A stretch of 37,700 nucleotides of DNA from Halieaceae bacterium MED-G27 (GTDB lineage: Bacteria > Pseudomonadota > Gammaproteobacteria > Pseudomonadales > Halieaceae): the NCBI GenBank assembly GCA_002456975.1, contig NTKA01000017.1, positions 1-37,700 of the forward strand, in the 5' to 3' direction. Every line of letters starts with the position of its first letter. Positions within the stretch are counted from its first letter, which is position 1. Positions 7,887 to 16,499 of this stretch are shown here, piece after piece. The translations under genes were made by a program, and so were the position numbers. The notes below the pieces were generated by a model that was given only the letters and a program-made list of their open reading frames with translations, had not been told where the DNA came from and searched no databases.

Positions 7887-9182
7887 TCACTCCGAAAATA
7901 ACAGAGGAGACCAGGCGGGCTCTTGAACACTGCCCGATCTAGCAGGGAGGCTGAAGCGAACACCGCCGTCCACGGCAACCGCACTCAAAACACTCTTATC
8001 ACCCTGTTTTGTCGAATAAATGACGACTGACCCATTGGGTGCGATGCTGGGGCTCTCATCCAAGGAGGTTTCGGTGAGAATAGTCAGCCGCTCGCTGATT
8101 AAGTCATACACAGCAATATGAAACTTACCGCCCCGCTGGTGCACCAGCGCAACGTTACGCCCGTCCTGAGCGACCCGAGCGCGGGCATTGTATCGGCCCT
8201 CAAAAGTAACCCGCTCTTGCTTTCCCGACATCAAGTCATAGCGGTAGATCTGGGGTCGGCCGCCTCGATCTGAAGTAAACAAAAGCGACTTGCCATCGGG
8301 CATCCAGGTGGGCTCTGTGTCAATCGCGTAATGACGAGTGAGTCGCGTCAGTTGCTTGCTGGCAAGATCCAATAAATAGATATCAGGGTTGCCGTCTTTT
8401 GACAGCACCAAAGCCATCTGTGTTCCGTCGGGTGACCAAACAGGTGAATTGTTTAACCCCATAAAATTGGTCAGCTGTTCGCGCTCTCCCGTCGCCAATA
8501 CCTGCCGAAAAATTGCAGGTCTCGAGGACTCAAATGATACGTAGGCCACCTGCTTACCGTCGGGCGACCAACTGGGCGCCAAAATCGGGTCCCGGCCCTC
8601 GAGCAATACGATGGGTCTGCGACCGTCGCTATCGGCGACCGTCAGTCGATAAAAGTCTTTACCCTCCGGATTTCTGGTAACAGAAACATAGAGCAAGCGC
8701 GTAGCAAAAGCCCCTGGAATTCCCGTTAACTTCTCATAGAGCGCGTCGGCAACCCGATGTGCCACCATCCGAGCTTCCGACACTGGCCCCACGATAGAGC
8801 CTGTAAATAGCTCAGTGCCGCGCTCGACGTCATGAAGCGCGTAATCCACCCGCAGCTGTACACCCTGACTAACGCGTCCAATCACGAGATATCTCGCGGA
8901 AATAGCACGCCAATCACGGTAGTAAATCTCAGATTTCTCGGTCGGCAGGCTGAGCATGTCCCGACGGCTTACCGGACTAAACTGGCCACTTCTTGCGAGA
9001 TCGGAGTCGATAATCTGAGCAAAGTCTTCAGGCGCACCGCCAAGGCCGTCCCAAGCAAAAGGCGCCACCGCGATGGCAGTGGGGTTATCGATTCCCCGGG
9101 TGACCAAGATCTCTAATTGTGCGTGCGCGACATTGCAGCCAAGCATTATTGCAACGAGCAGCCAAAAACGAATTGTTTGCAT
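7887..9182 (-). CDS. tolB: Tol-Pal system periplasmic protein TolB
   Basis: The 431-residue protein has a cleaved signal peptide (MQTIRFWLLVAIMLG, cleavage near AHA). An N-terminal alpha/beta domain with PIAVAPFAWDG and YLVIGRVSQG follows, then a six-bladed beta-propeller with repeated WSPDGKQVAYVSFES-like and WSPDGTQMALVLS blades (about 200-431). It links TolA to Pal in the periplasm. The start is ATG 9182, whose A is also the last base of the tolA stop (TGATG). A TTG one codon upstream also precedes it, but the overlap favours ATG. Length and domains are normal for the family. Confidence 0.96.
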   Translation of the reverse strand: MQTIRFWLLVAIMLGCNVAHAQLEILVTRGIDNPTAIAVAPFAWDGLGGAPEDFAQIIDSDLARSGQFSPVSRRDMLSLPTEKSEIYYRDWRAISARYLVIGRVSQGVQLRVDYALHDVERGTELFTGSIVGPVSEARMVAHRVADALYEKLTGIPGAFATRLLYVSVTRNPEGKDFYRLTVADSDGRRPIVLLEGRDPILAPSWSPDGKQVAYVSFESSRPAIFRQVLATGEREQLTNFMGLNNSPVWSPDGTQMALVLSKDGNPDIYLLDLASKQLTRLTRHYAIDTEPTWMPDGKSLLFTSDRGGRPQIYRYDLMSGKQERVTFEGRYNARARVAQDGRNVALVHQRGGKFHIAVYDLISERLTILTETSLDESPSIAPNGSVVIYSTKQGDKSVLSAVAVDGGVRFSLPARSGSVQEPAWSPLLFSE

Positions 9183-9889
9183 CAATACCTCAAGTCTTCC
9201 GGTCTTAACCGAATTTTATATTGCCGAAAATACTTCTCAAAATCCTGAATAGGCAAGGTAGCGACCTCGGGAAACTGTCGTATCCGCTCGATGGCGGCAA
9301 CGGCACTGCGATCAAACGGAGAACTGCCACTCGGGCTCACAATCGCGATCCCAACCACTTCCCCCGTAGGCACAAGGTTAATTTGCAATAATACCTCCAT
9401 ACCGTTTCGGGCGGACGGAGGACGGCGCCAATTTTGGCTAATTCTCAGTTGAATGGATGCAGCCACTTGTTGCACTGGCAACAACTCGTCATCGGTCTCG
9501 AGTTCTGAATCGGGCAAGTCCGCCAACGAAGAGAGCAGCTGTTCTTGCAACGCAGCCAATACCGCTTCAGCCCGTTCAGATTCGGTAACCGTAGGCTCTT
9601 TCGGTGGCGCCGGCTCGGGCGGCTTCTCCACAACGATGGGTTCGGGCTCAGGCGCTACTGGCTTCGGCGGTGCCGGTTTGGGTTTTGTCCTGGGCTTTAG
9701 TGTAGGTTTTTGGACGGGCGCGGGCTTGGGTTTTAAGGATACCAACGATGCCTGAATAACCGCGGGCTTGGCCGTGATAGTCGGTGACAGCGCTGACCAG
9801 CCACCTTGCATAGCGACAATAAAAAGCAATTGCACAAGCCCTGCGACAACCGCTGGCACACCAACGATTAACCAGCGCTCACTGTTCAT
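9182..9889 (-). CDS. tolA: TolA-like energy-transducing protein with short Pro/Lys linker
   Basis: The 235-residue protein has one N-terminal transmembrane helix (about 7-28). A proline/lysine-rich stretch follows (about 50-105, repeated KPKPAP, PEPEP and KPPEPAPPK), then a short helical part and a C-terminal domain with SIQLRISQNWRRPPSARNG, INLVPTGEVVG and SSPFDRSAVAAI. That C-domain matches TolA domain III. E. coli TolA is 421 residues with a long Ala/Lys/Glu helix; here the linker is short and looks like that of TonB. Position between tolR and tolB, with a 4-bp ATGA overlap with tolR, supports the TolA role: it would carry proton-motive energy from TolQR to TolB-Pal at the septum. Confidence 0.9.
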   Translation of the reverse strand: MNSERWLIVGVPAVVAGLVQLLFIVAMQGGWSALSPTITAKPAVIQASLVSLKPKPAPVQKPTLKPRTKPKPAPPKPVAPEPEPIVVEKPPEPAPPKEPTVTESERAEAVLAALQEQLLSSLADLPDSELETDDELLPVQQVAASIQLRISQNWRRPPSARNGMEVLLQINLVPTGEVVGIAIVSPSGSSPFDRSAVAAIERIRQFPEVATLPIQDFEKYFRQYKIRLRPEDLRY

Positions 9890-10305
9890 TGGCGACCCGA
9901 GGGTGGGTCCGTGACAAGACCAACCGATCCTGCGCCTGCGGCCTGCAGCTCACTCATCAAGATCACCACCTCGCCGTAGGGAACACGCTGATCACCCCAA
10001 ACCATGACAGCCTTGTTCGGATTCCTCCGGAGAACAGTGGCAACCCGCTGCTTTACCGTCTCGATTGACAATGCCTGATCGTCTTGAGCACCCAGATTCA
10101 GATACAACTTTGCATCCTGATCGATCGACACAATGAGTGGCTCTGCATCTGTGGTCTCGACCGGCTGCGTTGCCGTTTGTGGCAACTGCACTTCCACGCC
10201 CTGCATAAGAAGGGGCGCCGTCGCCATAAAAATAACTAGCAGTACCAACATCACATCGATATAAGGAACTACATTGATCTCAGCGAGTGCGCGTCGTTGC
10301 CTCAC
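9886..10305 (-). CDS. tolR: Tol-Pal system protein TolR
   Basis: The 139-residue ExbD/TolR family protein has one transmembrane helix near the N-terminus (VVPYIDVMLVLLVIFMATAP). Its essential membrane aspartate is at residue 17, the proton-path residue of the family. The periplasmic part (about 40-139) has the usual VMVWGDQRVPYGEVVILMSEL fold. TolQ and TolR form the proton-driven motor that energises TolA. The start is GTG at 10305, which overlaps the tolQ stop as GTGA; the 3' end overlaps tolA by 4 bp. This tight coupling suggests fixed stoichiometry. Confidence 0.95.
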   Translation of the reverse strand: MRQRRALAEINVVPYIDVMLVLLVIFMATAPLLMQGVEVQLPQTATQPVETTDAEPLIVSIDQDAKLYLNLGAQDDQALSIETVKQRVATVLRRNPNKAVMVWGDQRVPYGEVVILMSELQAAGAGSVGLVTDPPSGRQ

Positions 10306-11018
10306 GCGTTATCACCTCGCTTGTTTTTAGCGGCCTGCGCGTAACTCTGTCGCTGTAATAAACCAGAAAATTCGTCGACGAACGATTCATAGCGGTTAAT
10401 CAGACCATCGACCTTGGCGGCAAACCGGTTGTAGGCGAGCACCGCCGGAATCGCTGCAAATAAACCCATCGCGGTGGCGATCAAGGCCTCGGAGATACCG
10501 GGTGCAACCGCCGCAAGTGTCGCCTGGGAAGTAGTCGCCAAGCCTCGAAATGAGTGCATGATTCCCCACACCGTCCCAAAGAGCCCAATATAGGGACTAG
10601 TCGATCCGACTGAGGCCAAAAATGGCAGGTGGCGCTCTAAGCGATCGCTTTCCCTGAGCAGTGCTACTCGCATGGCACGGCGCGATCCCTCAAGTACCGC
10701 ATCAGCTTCCATTGACGATTGTCGGCTTAGCTTCGAGAACTCTTTAAAGCCCGCTCTGAACAGCGACTCTCCACCGGTGATATCAACGCCCTCTTCGCTG
10801 ACCTCAGTGCCCTCGCGATACAGTTGGCCCAAATCCATTCCGGACCAAAATCGATCTTCAAAATCGATTAGTTCCGTATTAGCACGCTGCAAAATAATGA
10901 TGCGCTGGACAATCATGAACCATGACACAACAGACGCTGCCACCAGAGTTGCCATGACCGCTTTCACGGTCAGGCTAGCCCCCATTATTAACTCGATGAC
11001 ACTCAGCTCTTCATTCAC
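10302..11018 (-). CDS. tolQ: Tol-Pal system protein TolQ
   Basis: The 238-residue inner-membrane protein of the MotA/TolQ/ExbB family has three predicted membrane helices: about 17-38, then a pair near 135-155 and 168-190 after a long cytoplasmic loop. The conserved segment LPFLASVGSTSPYIGLFGTVWGIM and the APGISEALIATAMGLFAAIPAV helix carry the channel residues of this family. The start is GTG at 11018 with GGAG about 10 bp upstream; the N-terminus (NEELSVIELIMGAS) matches TolQ proteins. It lies 5 bp after ybgC and overlaps tolR. Confidence 0.95.
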   Translation of the reverse strand: MNEELSVIELIMGASLTVKAVMATLVAASVVSWFMIVQRIIILQRANTELIDFEDRFWSGMDLGQLYREGTEVSEEGVDITGGESLFRAGFKEFSKLSRQSSMEADAVLEGSRRAMRVALLRESDRLERHLPFLASVGSTSPYIGLFGTVWGIMHSFRGLATTSQATLAAVAPGISEALIATAMGLFAAIPAVLAYNRFAAKVDGLINRYESFVDEFSGLLQRQSYAQAAKNKRGDNA

Positions 11019-11023
11019 CGGTT

Positions 11024-11428
11024 TTAGTCTCCATCATTCATCAAGGCTGCTCGCAAATCGGCGGTAAGGCGTTTGGGCCGGCCAGTGACACTATCGATCA
11101 GCGCAATACGAACCGATCCCTCTACCAAAACTGTTTCATCTCTTAAAACCTTTTGGTCAAAATCGATCGTAGCACCGCCTACCTCACTACACGATGCCAC
11201 CGCCACCAAGTCATCGTCGAGACGCGCAGGCTCGCGATAGTGAATCTCGGCTTTCGACACGACAAATTGTGTACCGTCATCCATAACTGCGCGTTTACCA
11301 TGACCGAGCGATCTCACCAGCTCGGTCCGCGCTCGCTCGAAAAACTTTAAATAGTTGACGTAGTAAACAATGCCTCCAGCGTCGGTATCTTCAATGTAGA
11401 CCCGTATTGGCAGAGAAAATTCACGCAT
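11024..11428 (-). CDS. ybgC: Tol-Pal associated acyl-CoA thioesterase YbgC
   Basis: The 134-residue hotdog-fold protein carries the 4-hydroxybenzoyl-CoA thioesterase-type motif [24 protein letters not shown] with the catalytic aspartate in TDAGG. YbgC hydrolyses acyl-CoA thioesters in the cytoplasm and is tied to membrane lipid metabolism. The family N-terminus ([13 protein letters not shown]) fixes ATG 11428 as start. That ATG overlaps the end of ruvB by 8 bp, so the tol cluster may be translated in continuity with ruvCAB. No unusual features. Confidence 0.94.
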   Translation of the reverse strand: MREFSLPIRVYIEDTDAGGIVYYVNYLKFFERARTELVRSLGHGKRAVMDDGTQFVVSKAEIHYREPARLDDDLVAVASCSEVGGATIDFDQKVLRDETVLVEGSVRIALIDSVTGRPKRLTADLRAALMNDGD

Positions 11429-12479
11429 TATCGAGATCATCAAGCGACATCTGTGGTGATGCAGACTGATCTTGTGCCGGAATCGAGAGACCAAAATGCC
11501 GGTAAGCGCTATTCGTAGCGACCCTTCCCCGAGGCGTTCTAGTAATCAGTCCCTGCTGAATCAAGTAGGGCTCGATCACATCCTCGAGTGTGCCTCTCTC
11601 CTCAGACAACGCTGCCGCAAGGCTGTCGATGCCGACAGGCCCGCCATCGAATTTTTCGATGAGCGTCAGCAAGAATCGACGATCGAGATGATCAAAGCCC
11701 TGCTCATCAACACTGAGCAAATCGAGTGCCTGCTCCGCCATTGCCTGAGTAATCACACCGTCCCCTTTGACCTGCGCATAGTCGCGGACTCGCCGCATCA
11801 GCCGGTTGGCAATCCGTGGCGTACCTCGCGAGCGCTTGGCTATCTCTAGCGCACCCTTTGCATCTGCATCCACACCCAAAATACCTGCAGCTCTGGAAAC
11901 AATATGCTTTAAATCATTGACGTTGTAGAACTCGAGGCGCTGAACGATGCCGAAGCGGTCGCGTAGTGGTGACGTTAACAGGCCTGCACGCGTGGTTGCG
12001 CCGACCAAGGTGAATGGCGGCAGGTCTAACTTTATCGATCGTGCGGCTGGCCCCTCTCCAATCATGATATCGAGCTGAAAATCCTCCATCGCGGGATACA
12101 AAATCTCCTCGACGTAGGGACTTAAGCGATGAATCTCATCGATAAACAACACGTCATTAGGTTCGAGGTTGGTCATGATGGCCGCGATGTCACCCGCCTT
12201 CTCTAATACCGGGCCACTAGTGGTTTTTAACTGAACCCCCATTTCATGCGCGATGATCGATGCCAGCGTGGTCTTACCCAAACCGGGGGGGCCAAAAATC
12301 AGTGTATGGTCTAGCGGCTCGCCGCGCCCCTTTGCTGCCGACAGGAAAATTTCCATCTGCTCGCGTACCGGCTGCTGGCCCACATAGTCTTCCAGCGTTT
12401 TGGGGCGTACCGCTCGGTCTAGGGCCGTCTCACCCCCGTCGCCTGATGCTGGCGCTACGAGTCGGTCGGTCTCGATCAA
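11421..12479 (-). CDS. ruvB: Holliday junction branch migration ATPase RuvB
   Basis: The 352-residue AAA+ motor has Walker [10 protein letters not shown] (63-71), Walker B with DEIH (114-117), the sensor segment [19 protein letters not shown], arginine-rich [18 protein letters not shown], and a C-terminal winged helix ([21 protein letters not shown]). With RuvA it drives branch migration of recombination junctions. The start is TTG at 12479: a GAGGTGA site lies 3 bp upstream and the N-terminus MIETDRL matches known RuvB proteins. The gap to ruvA is 48 bp. Confidence 0.97.
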   Translation of the reverse strand: MIETDRLVAPASGDGGETALDRAVRPKTLEDYVGQQPVREQMEIFLSAAKGRGEPLDHTLIFGPPGLGKTTLASIIAHEMGVQLKTTSGPVLEKAGDIAAIMTNLEPNDVLFIDEIHRLSPYVEEILYPAMEDFQLDIMIGEGPAARSIKLDLPPFTLVGATTRAGLLTSPLRDRFGIVQRLEFYNVNDLKHIVSRAAGILGVDADAKGALEIAKRSRGTPRIANRLMRRVRDYAQVKGDGVITQAMAEQALDLLSVDEQGFDHLDRRFLLTLIEKFDGGPVGIDSLAAALSEERGTLEDVIEPYLIQQGLITRTPRGRVATNSAYRHFGLSIPAQDQSASPQMSLDDLDNA

Positions 12480-12527
12480 TTGTCACCTCTCTTGTGGGAC
12501 TTCCACTGCATGTTGATGGACTCCATG

Positions 12528-13139
12528 TCACCGCATAGCGAGTTGCAGCGCTTGACGAATAAGCTCTTCACTCGTTGGTGAGCCCGAGGCATCGTCAACG
12601 GCGGATACCAACTTGCTGGCCTCGGTTGGCTTGTAACCAAGCGCGACTAGGGCCTGTTCCGCCTCTGCTCGCGCATCGGGGGTTGGCGCAGATGCAGTAG
12701 GCGCCGACATATCGGCGGGCACCACATCAGCAAGCCAGCGACCCGCTTTATCTCGCATTTCAACCAGTAGCCGCTCACCCGTTTTCTGACCCACTCCCGG
12801 CAATGCCACAAGCGACGCCACGTCATTCCGATTCAAGCATTGTGCGAATTGCTCAGTGTCCATACCCGATAAGATCGCCAGCGCAAGCTTTGGCCCCACA
12901 CCATTCACCTTAATCAGATCCCGAAATAATCGACGATCGATCTCGCGCACAAAGCCGAAAAGCTGCTGTGCATCCTCACGCACAACGAAATGGGTCAGCA
13001 GAATCGCCTCGGCGCCAACTTCGGGTAGCTGATAGAGCGTCGTCATGGGAACTCGGACCTCATACCCGACGCCATTAACATCGATTATGACCTCGGGTGC
13101 TTGCTTGGATAAAACGGTGCCTCGCAACCGGTCAATCAT
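12528..13139 (-). CDS. ruvA: Holliday junction DNA-binding subunit RuvA
   Basis: The 203-residue protein shows the RuvA domain order: an N-terminal OB fold ([20 protein letters not shown]), two helix-hairpin-helix motifs ([13 protein letters not shown] near residue 78 and [19 protein letters not shown] near 113), a flexible acidic-alanine linker, and a C-terminal three-helix domain ([19 protein letters not shown]) that regulates RuvB. It binds the four-way junction as a tetramer. It lies 27 bp downstream of ruvC and upstream of ruvB, the common ruvCAB order. Confidence 0.97.
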   Translation of the reverse strand: MIDRLRGTVLSKQAPEVIIDVNGVGYEVRVPMTTLYQLPEVGAEAILLTHFVVREDAQQLFGFVREIDRRLFRDLIKVNGVGPKLALAILSGMDTEQFAQCLNRNDVASLVALPGVGQKTGERLLVEMRDKAGRWLADVVPADMSAPTASAPTPDARAEAEQALVALGYKPTEASKLVSAVDDASGSPTSEELIRQALQLAMR

Positions 13140-13166
13140 CTACCACTCTCCTGTTCCTGTATTCGA

Positions 13167-13685
13167 CTAGCGACGCCGGCGGCCACCGCCATACTGGTCG
13201 CCTGTCAATGCTCGCGCTTGCGCACCGTTAATGTGACACAGCGCCGCGGCGAGTGCATCACTGGCATCTTCTTGGGGAGTGGCGGGAAGCCGAAGTAATC
13301 GGGTGACCATGTGCTGGACCTGCTCTTTATCTGCCGCACCTGTACCCACCACTGCCTGCTTAATCTGTCGAGCTGCGTATTCATGAACATCCAGACCGGC
13401 CGCGGCACAAACCACGACAGCGGCGCCTCGGGCTTGTCCCAGCTTCAAGGCCGAACCCGCGCTCTTCGCCATAAACACCTCTTCCACCGCAGCCGTATCA
13501 GGATGGTAGGTCTCGATTAACTCGGTGAGGGAATCGGATAGCACCTTCAATCGAGCGGGCAAACCCGAGTCGGTGGGCAAACGAATGACGCCACTGGTCA
13601 GGTAACAGGGCTTACCGGTCTCGGTTGAGACAATACCAAAGCCTGTTTTTCTCGATCCGGGGTCGATCCCCAACACAATTGCCAT
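13167..13685 (-). CDS. ruvC: Crossover junction endonuclease RuvC
   Basis: The 172-residue nuclease has the four expected acidic residues: Asp8 in GIDPGSRKTG, Glu68 in AAVEEVF, and Asp140 and Asp143 in QEDASDALAAA. It cuts Holliday junctions symmetrically after RuvAB migration. The C-terminus ends in a basic run (GGGRRRR), which is common in the family. The ATG at 13685 gives the standard N-terminus. The 59-bp gap to aspS is too short for the yebC gene often found at this position. Confidence 0.97.
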   Translation of the reverse strand: MAIVLGIDPGSRKTGFGIVSTETGKPCYLTSGVIRLPTDSGLPARLKVLSDSLTELIETYHPDTAAVEEVFMAKSAGSALKLGQARGAAVVVCAAAGLDVHEYAARQIKQAVVGTGAADKEQVQHMVTRLLRLPATPQEDASDALAAALCHINGAQARALTGDQYGGGRRRR

Positions 13686-13744
13686 AGCAAGTCCTCTCCC
13701 AACTATTGTGAATCATCAGGAGAGCGTCGTCATTCTGAATAGAA

Positions 13745-15505
13745 TCAGTCGGTAGCTCTAAGACGGATATTGAGCTCGCGCAACTGCTGTGTAGAAACCT
13801 CGCCGGGCGCATCGGTCATCACGCACTGCGCCGATTGGGTTTTGGGGAAGGCGATGACGTCTCGTATCGATTGGCCGTCCACCATGAGCATTACGAGACG
13901 GTCCAGTCCAAACGCCAGGCCACCATGCGGGGGCGCACCGAACTTGAGCGCATCAAGTAGGAATCCGAACTTCGCACTGGCCTCTTCCTCACTAATCCCG
14001 AGCAATTCAAACACCACACGCTGCATCGTTTGATCGTGGATACGAATCGAGCCACCACCAATTTCGCTGCCGTTTAACACCATGTCATAAGCTCGCGATA
14101 GAGCAGACTCCGGATTCGCTTTCAACTGATCTGCGGAACAAGCCGGAGAGGTAAACGGGTGATGCAATGCGGTCAAACCCGACTCGACCGATTCGAACAT
14201 GGGGAAGTCAACCACCCACAGCGGTGCCCAGGAGTCGCTCACGAGGCCCAGCATATCGGCTACCTTAAGGCGCAAGGCGCCCAGCGAGTCGTTCACCGTC
14301 TGACGCTTATCAGCACCGAAAAACACAATATCGCCATCCTCAAGACCCAGACGTGTCACCATCGCCTCAATAGTTGCCTCGGGCATAAACTTCAGGATGG
14401 GCGACTGCAAACCATCGACACCGGCAGCCTTATCATTGACTTTAATCCATGCCAAACCTCGAGCGCCGTAGTGACTGACGTATTTGGTGAGATCGTCGAT
14501 TTCCTTTCGACTGAGCTTGGCTCCACCGGGCACTTTGAGCGCAGCAACACGCCCTGCAGGGTCATTGGCTGGCCCTGAGAACACCTTGAACTCCACCTCG
14601 GCCAATAAATCATCCAGTGACACTAACTCGAGGTTGATCCTAAGGTCGGGCTTGTCGGAGCCGAATCGCTCCATAGCCTCATGCCACGACATGGTTGGAA
14701 ACTCACCAAGATCCACATCGAGGTGCTCGGCAAACAGTTCGCGCACCATACCCTCAGTCAGACTCATCACCTCTTTTTCGTCGGTGAACGACAGCTCGAT
14801 ATCAATTTGCGTGAACTCAGGTTGACGGTCCGCACGCAAGTCTTCATCGCGGAAACATCGGGCTATCTGATAGTAGCGATCGAACCCTGAGACCATAAGC
14901 AATTGCTTGAACAGCTGCGGTGACTGAGGCAACGCAAAAAACTTAGAGGCATTGGTGCGACTCGGCACCAGATAGTCACGCGCACCCTCTGGGGTCGCCC
15001 GCGTCAGCATGGGTGTCTCGATATCCAGACAACCCTGCGATTCCAGATAACGCCGAATCGATGAGGTGATGCGGGAGCGCGCAATCAAGTTGTTTTGCAT
15101 TTGCTCTCGGCGCAGATCCATAAACCGGTATCGTAGCCTGACGTCCTCACCCACCTTCTGATGCTCATCGAGCGGGAATGGTGGTGATACTGCTTCATTG
15201 AGCAAAGTGAGTTCTTTGCCGAGGATTTCAATGCGACCGGTTGCCATATTGGGATTAATAGTGGCCGCGTCCCGGTCTCTTACGCGACCGGTGATTTGAA
15301 GAACGTATTCACTCCGTACACGATCTGCAAGCGCAAATGACTCTTCGGTATCTGGATCAAACACCACCTGCACAATGCCGTCGCGATCGCGCATATCGAG
15401 AAAAATAACACCGCCGTGATCTCGCCGACGATCGACCCAGCCACAGATTGTGACAGTGTCGCCTACAAGGCTATCGGTGACCGCTCCGCAATAGTGTGTG
15501 CGCAT
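13745..15505 (-). CDS. aspS: Aspartate--tRNA ligase (bacterial type)
   Basis: The 586-residue class IIb synthetase has an N-terminal OB-fold anticodon domain ([23 protein letters not shown]), a catalytic core with motif 2 [17 protein letters not shown], the bacterial GAD insertion (about 285-410), and motif 3 [25 protein letters not shown]. It charges tRNA-Asp in the cytoplasm. Whether it also serves tRNA-Asn cannot be settled without knowing if gatCAB and asnS are in the genome. ATG 15505 gives the usual MRTHYCG start. It sits 23 bp after the FmdB-type gene and 59 bp before ruvC. Confidence 0.97.
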   Translation of the reverse strand: MRTHYCGAVTDSLVGDTVTICGWVDRRRDHGGVIFLDMRDRDGIVQVVFDPDTEESFALADRVRSEYVLQITGRVRDRDAATINPNMATGRIEILGKELTLLNEAVSPPFPLDEHQKVGEDVRLRYRFMDLRREQMQNNLIARSRITSSIRRYLESQGCLDIETPMLTRATPEGARDYLVPSRTNASKFFALPQSPQLFKQLLMVSGFDRYYQIARCFRDEDLRADRQPEFTQIDIELSFTDEKEVMSLTEGMVRELFAEHLDVDLGEFPTMSWHEAMERFGSDKPDLRINLELVSLDDLLAEVEFKVFSGPANDPAGRVAALKVPGGAKLSRKEIDDLTKYVSHYGARGLAWIKVNDKAAGVDGLQSPILKFMPEATIEAMVTRLGLEDGDIVFFGADKRQTVNDSLGALRLKVADMLGLVSDSWAPLWVVDFPMFESVESGLTALHHPFTSPACSADQLKANPESALSRAYDMVLNGSEIGGGSIRIHDQTMQRVVFELLGISEEEASAKFGFLLDALKFGAPPHGGLAFGLDRLVMLMVDGQSIRDVIAFPKTQSAQCVMTDAPGEVSTQQLRELNIRLRATD

Positions 15506-15528
15506 GATTCCTGTATCTCTGTCCTTTG

Positions 15529-15846
15529 CTAGCTCTTATCTGAGCTTGTTTGCCTCACCGCGGCTGTTTTAGTGCCCGCGTCAGAGGTCTGACTCGCCGC
15601 CTTGCTGCTGTCCCCTGACGACGACCCTTTGTTGTCGCTGTCACCCGCGAGATTTTTCTTGTTACCGGTCTTGAAGTCAGTCTCATACCAGCCTGACCCC
15701 GACAAGCGAAAGCTCGGGGCTGACACCTTCTTCTTAAGGCGCTCCGCGCCACAATTCGGGCAGACAGTCAGCGGCTCATCAGCAATTTTCTGCAGGGCCT
15801 CATGGTCGTTACCACAGGCCTCACAATGGTATTCGTATATCGGCAT
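15529..15846 (-). CDS. FmdB-type zinc ribbon protein
   Basis: The 105-residue protein has an FmdB/CxxC zinc ribbon at the N-terminus: [19 protein letters not shown], then [13 protein letters not shown]. The two CxxC pairs (Cys8/Cys11 and Cys28/Cys31) should bind one zinc. After [20 protein letters not shown] the C-terminal 45 residues are a low-complexity Ser/Lys/Asp/Gly/Thr tail, probably disordered. The family is widespread and often next to aspS in proteobacteria, but its cellular role is not established. It is 23 bp upstream of aspS and probably in the same transcript. Confidence 0.88.
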   Translation of the reverse strand: MPIYEYHCEACGNDHEALQKIADEPLTVCPNCGAERLKKKVSAPSFRLSGSGWYETDFKTGNKKNLAGDSDNKGSSSGDSSKAASQTSDAGTKTAAVRQTSSDKS

Positions 15847-15960
15847 CTCATTGATCTCTGCGCTAGGAAGGCCCGGCTGACAACCGACCCAAATGAGCGA
15901 GCGCGAAGCCTACACGAAACTGGGTTGATATTTAACCGTCAAATACAGCTGGATTGCTTG

Positions 15961-16323
15961 CTACGAGTTAGCAAAATCTTTCAACTTCTTGAGGGGCCTT
16001 ATCTTCACTGCTCGACTTGCCGGCCGGGCTTTGAATACGGTTTCTTCTCCCGTAAAAGGGTTTACACCTGTACGTGATCGAACGGCGGGGCGGGTCACTG
16101 TGGTCATCTTTAATAAGCCAGGTAAAGTGAACCCGCCCGGACCTTTTTCCCTTAGCTCGCGCGCCATCACCCGCTCGAGCTCTTTCATCAGGCTGGTGAC
16201 CTCAACCGAGGTCAGATCTGTTTTAGCAGCCAAATGTGCATAAAGCGCCTTCTTAGTTCGCTTTTTCGGCCACTTCTCAGCCCTGGATTTCGACTGGATT
16301 TTTGACTTTTTCTTGTCAGGCAT
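15961..16323 (-). CDS. HU-like DNA-binding protein with basic N-terminal extension
   Basis: The 120-residue, strongly basic protein starts with a Lys/Arg-rich region (MPDKKKSKIQSKSRAEKWPKK), then helices with KALYAHLAAKTDLTSVEVTSLMKEL as in the HU dimerisation core. The HU DNA-binding arm segment follows: GGFTLPGLLKMTTVTRPA, then TGVNPFTGEETVFKARPASR. The NPFTGEE arm resembles the divergent HU-like proteins of many proteobacteria and differs from classical HU (NPxTG). It should bend or coat DNA. It lies 114 bp upstream of the FmdB gene on the same strand and is divergent from proS. It is not the housekeeping hupA/B by sequence; its specific role is unknown. Confidence 0.82.
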   Translation of the reverse strand: MPDKKKSKIQSKSRAEKWPKKRTKKALYAHLAAKTDLTSVEVTSLMKELERVMARELREKGPGGFTLPGLLKMTTVTRPAVRSRTGVNPFTGEETVFKARPASRAVKIRPLKKLKDFANS

Positions 16324-16499
16324 ACCTTATCCCATACGTGCACTGTCGATGGATCTTTTGTTTGCGAGGTAATGAAACAACATCAGCAAGCCACTAACAA
16401 CCCCTCTCAACGCAAGCGCAACGACGCGAATTGCCGACGCCAAGCCAGAGGCTTTGATACACTGCGCGCCATCACCCCAACAGCCATTTCAGAGTCGCT

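Noticed and set aside
9453-9755. Gly/Ser-rich reading frame opposite tolA
   Set aside because: It is the antisense image of the tolA Pro/Lys repeat region, with no ribosome site and no family resemblance.
9182-9889. TonB instead of TolA
   Set aside because: The Pro/Lys linker looks like TonB, but the C-terminal domain (NWRRPPSARNG, LVPTGEVVG) and the place between tolR and tolB indicate TolA.
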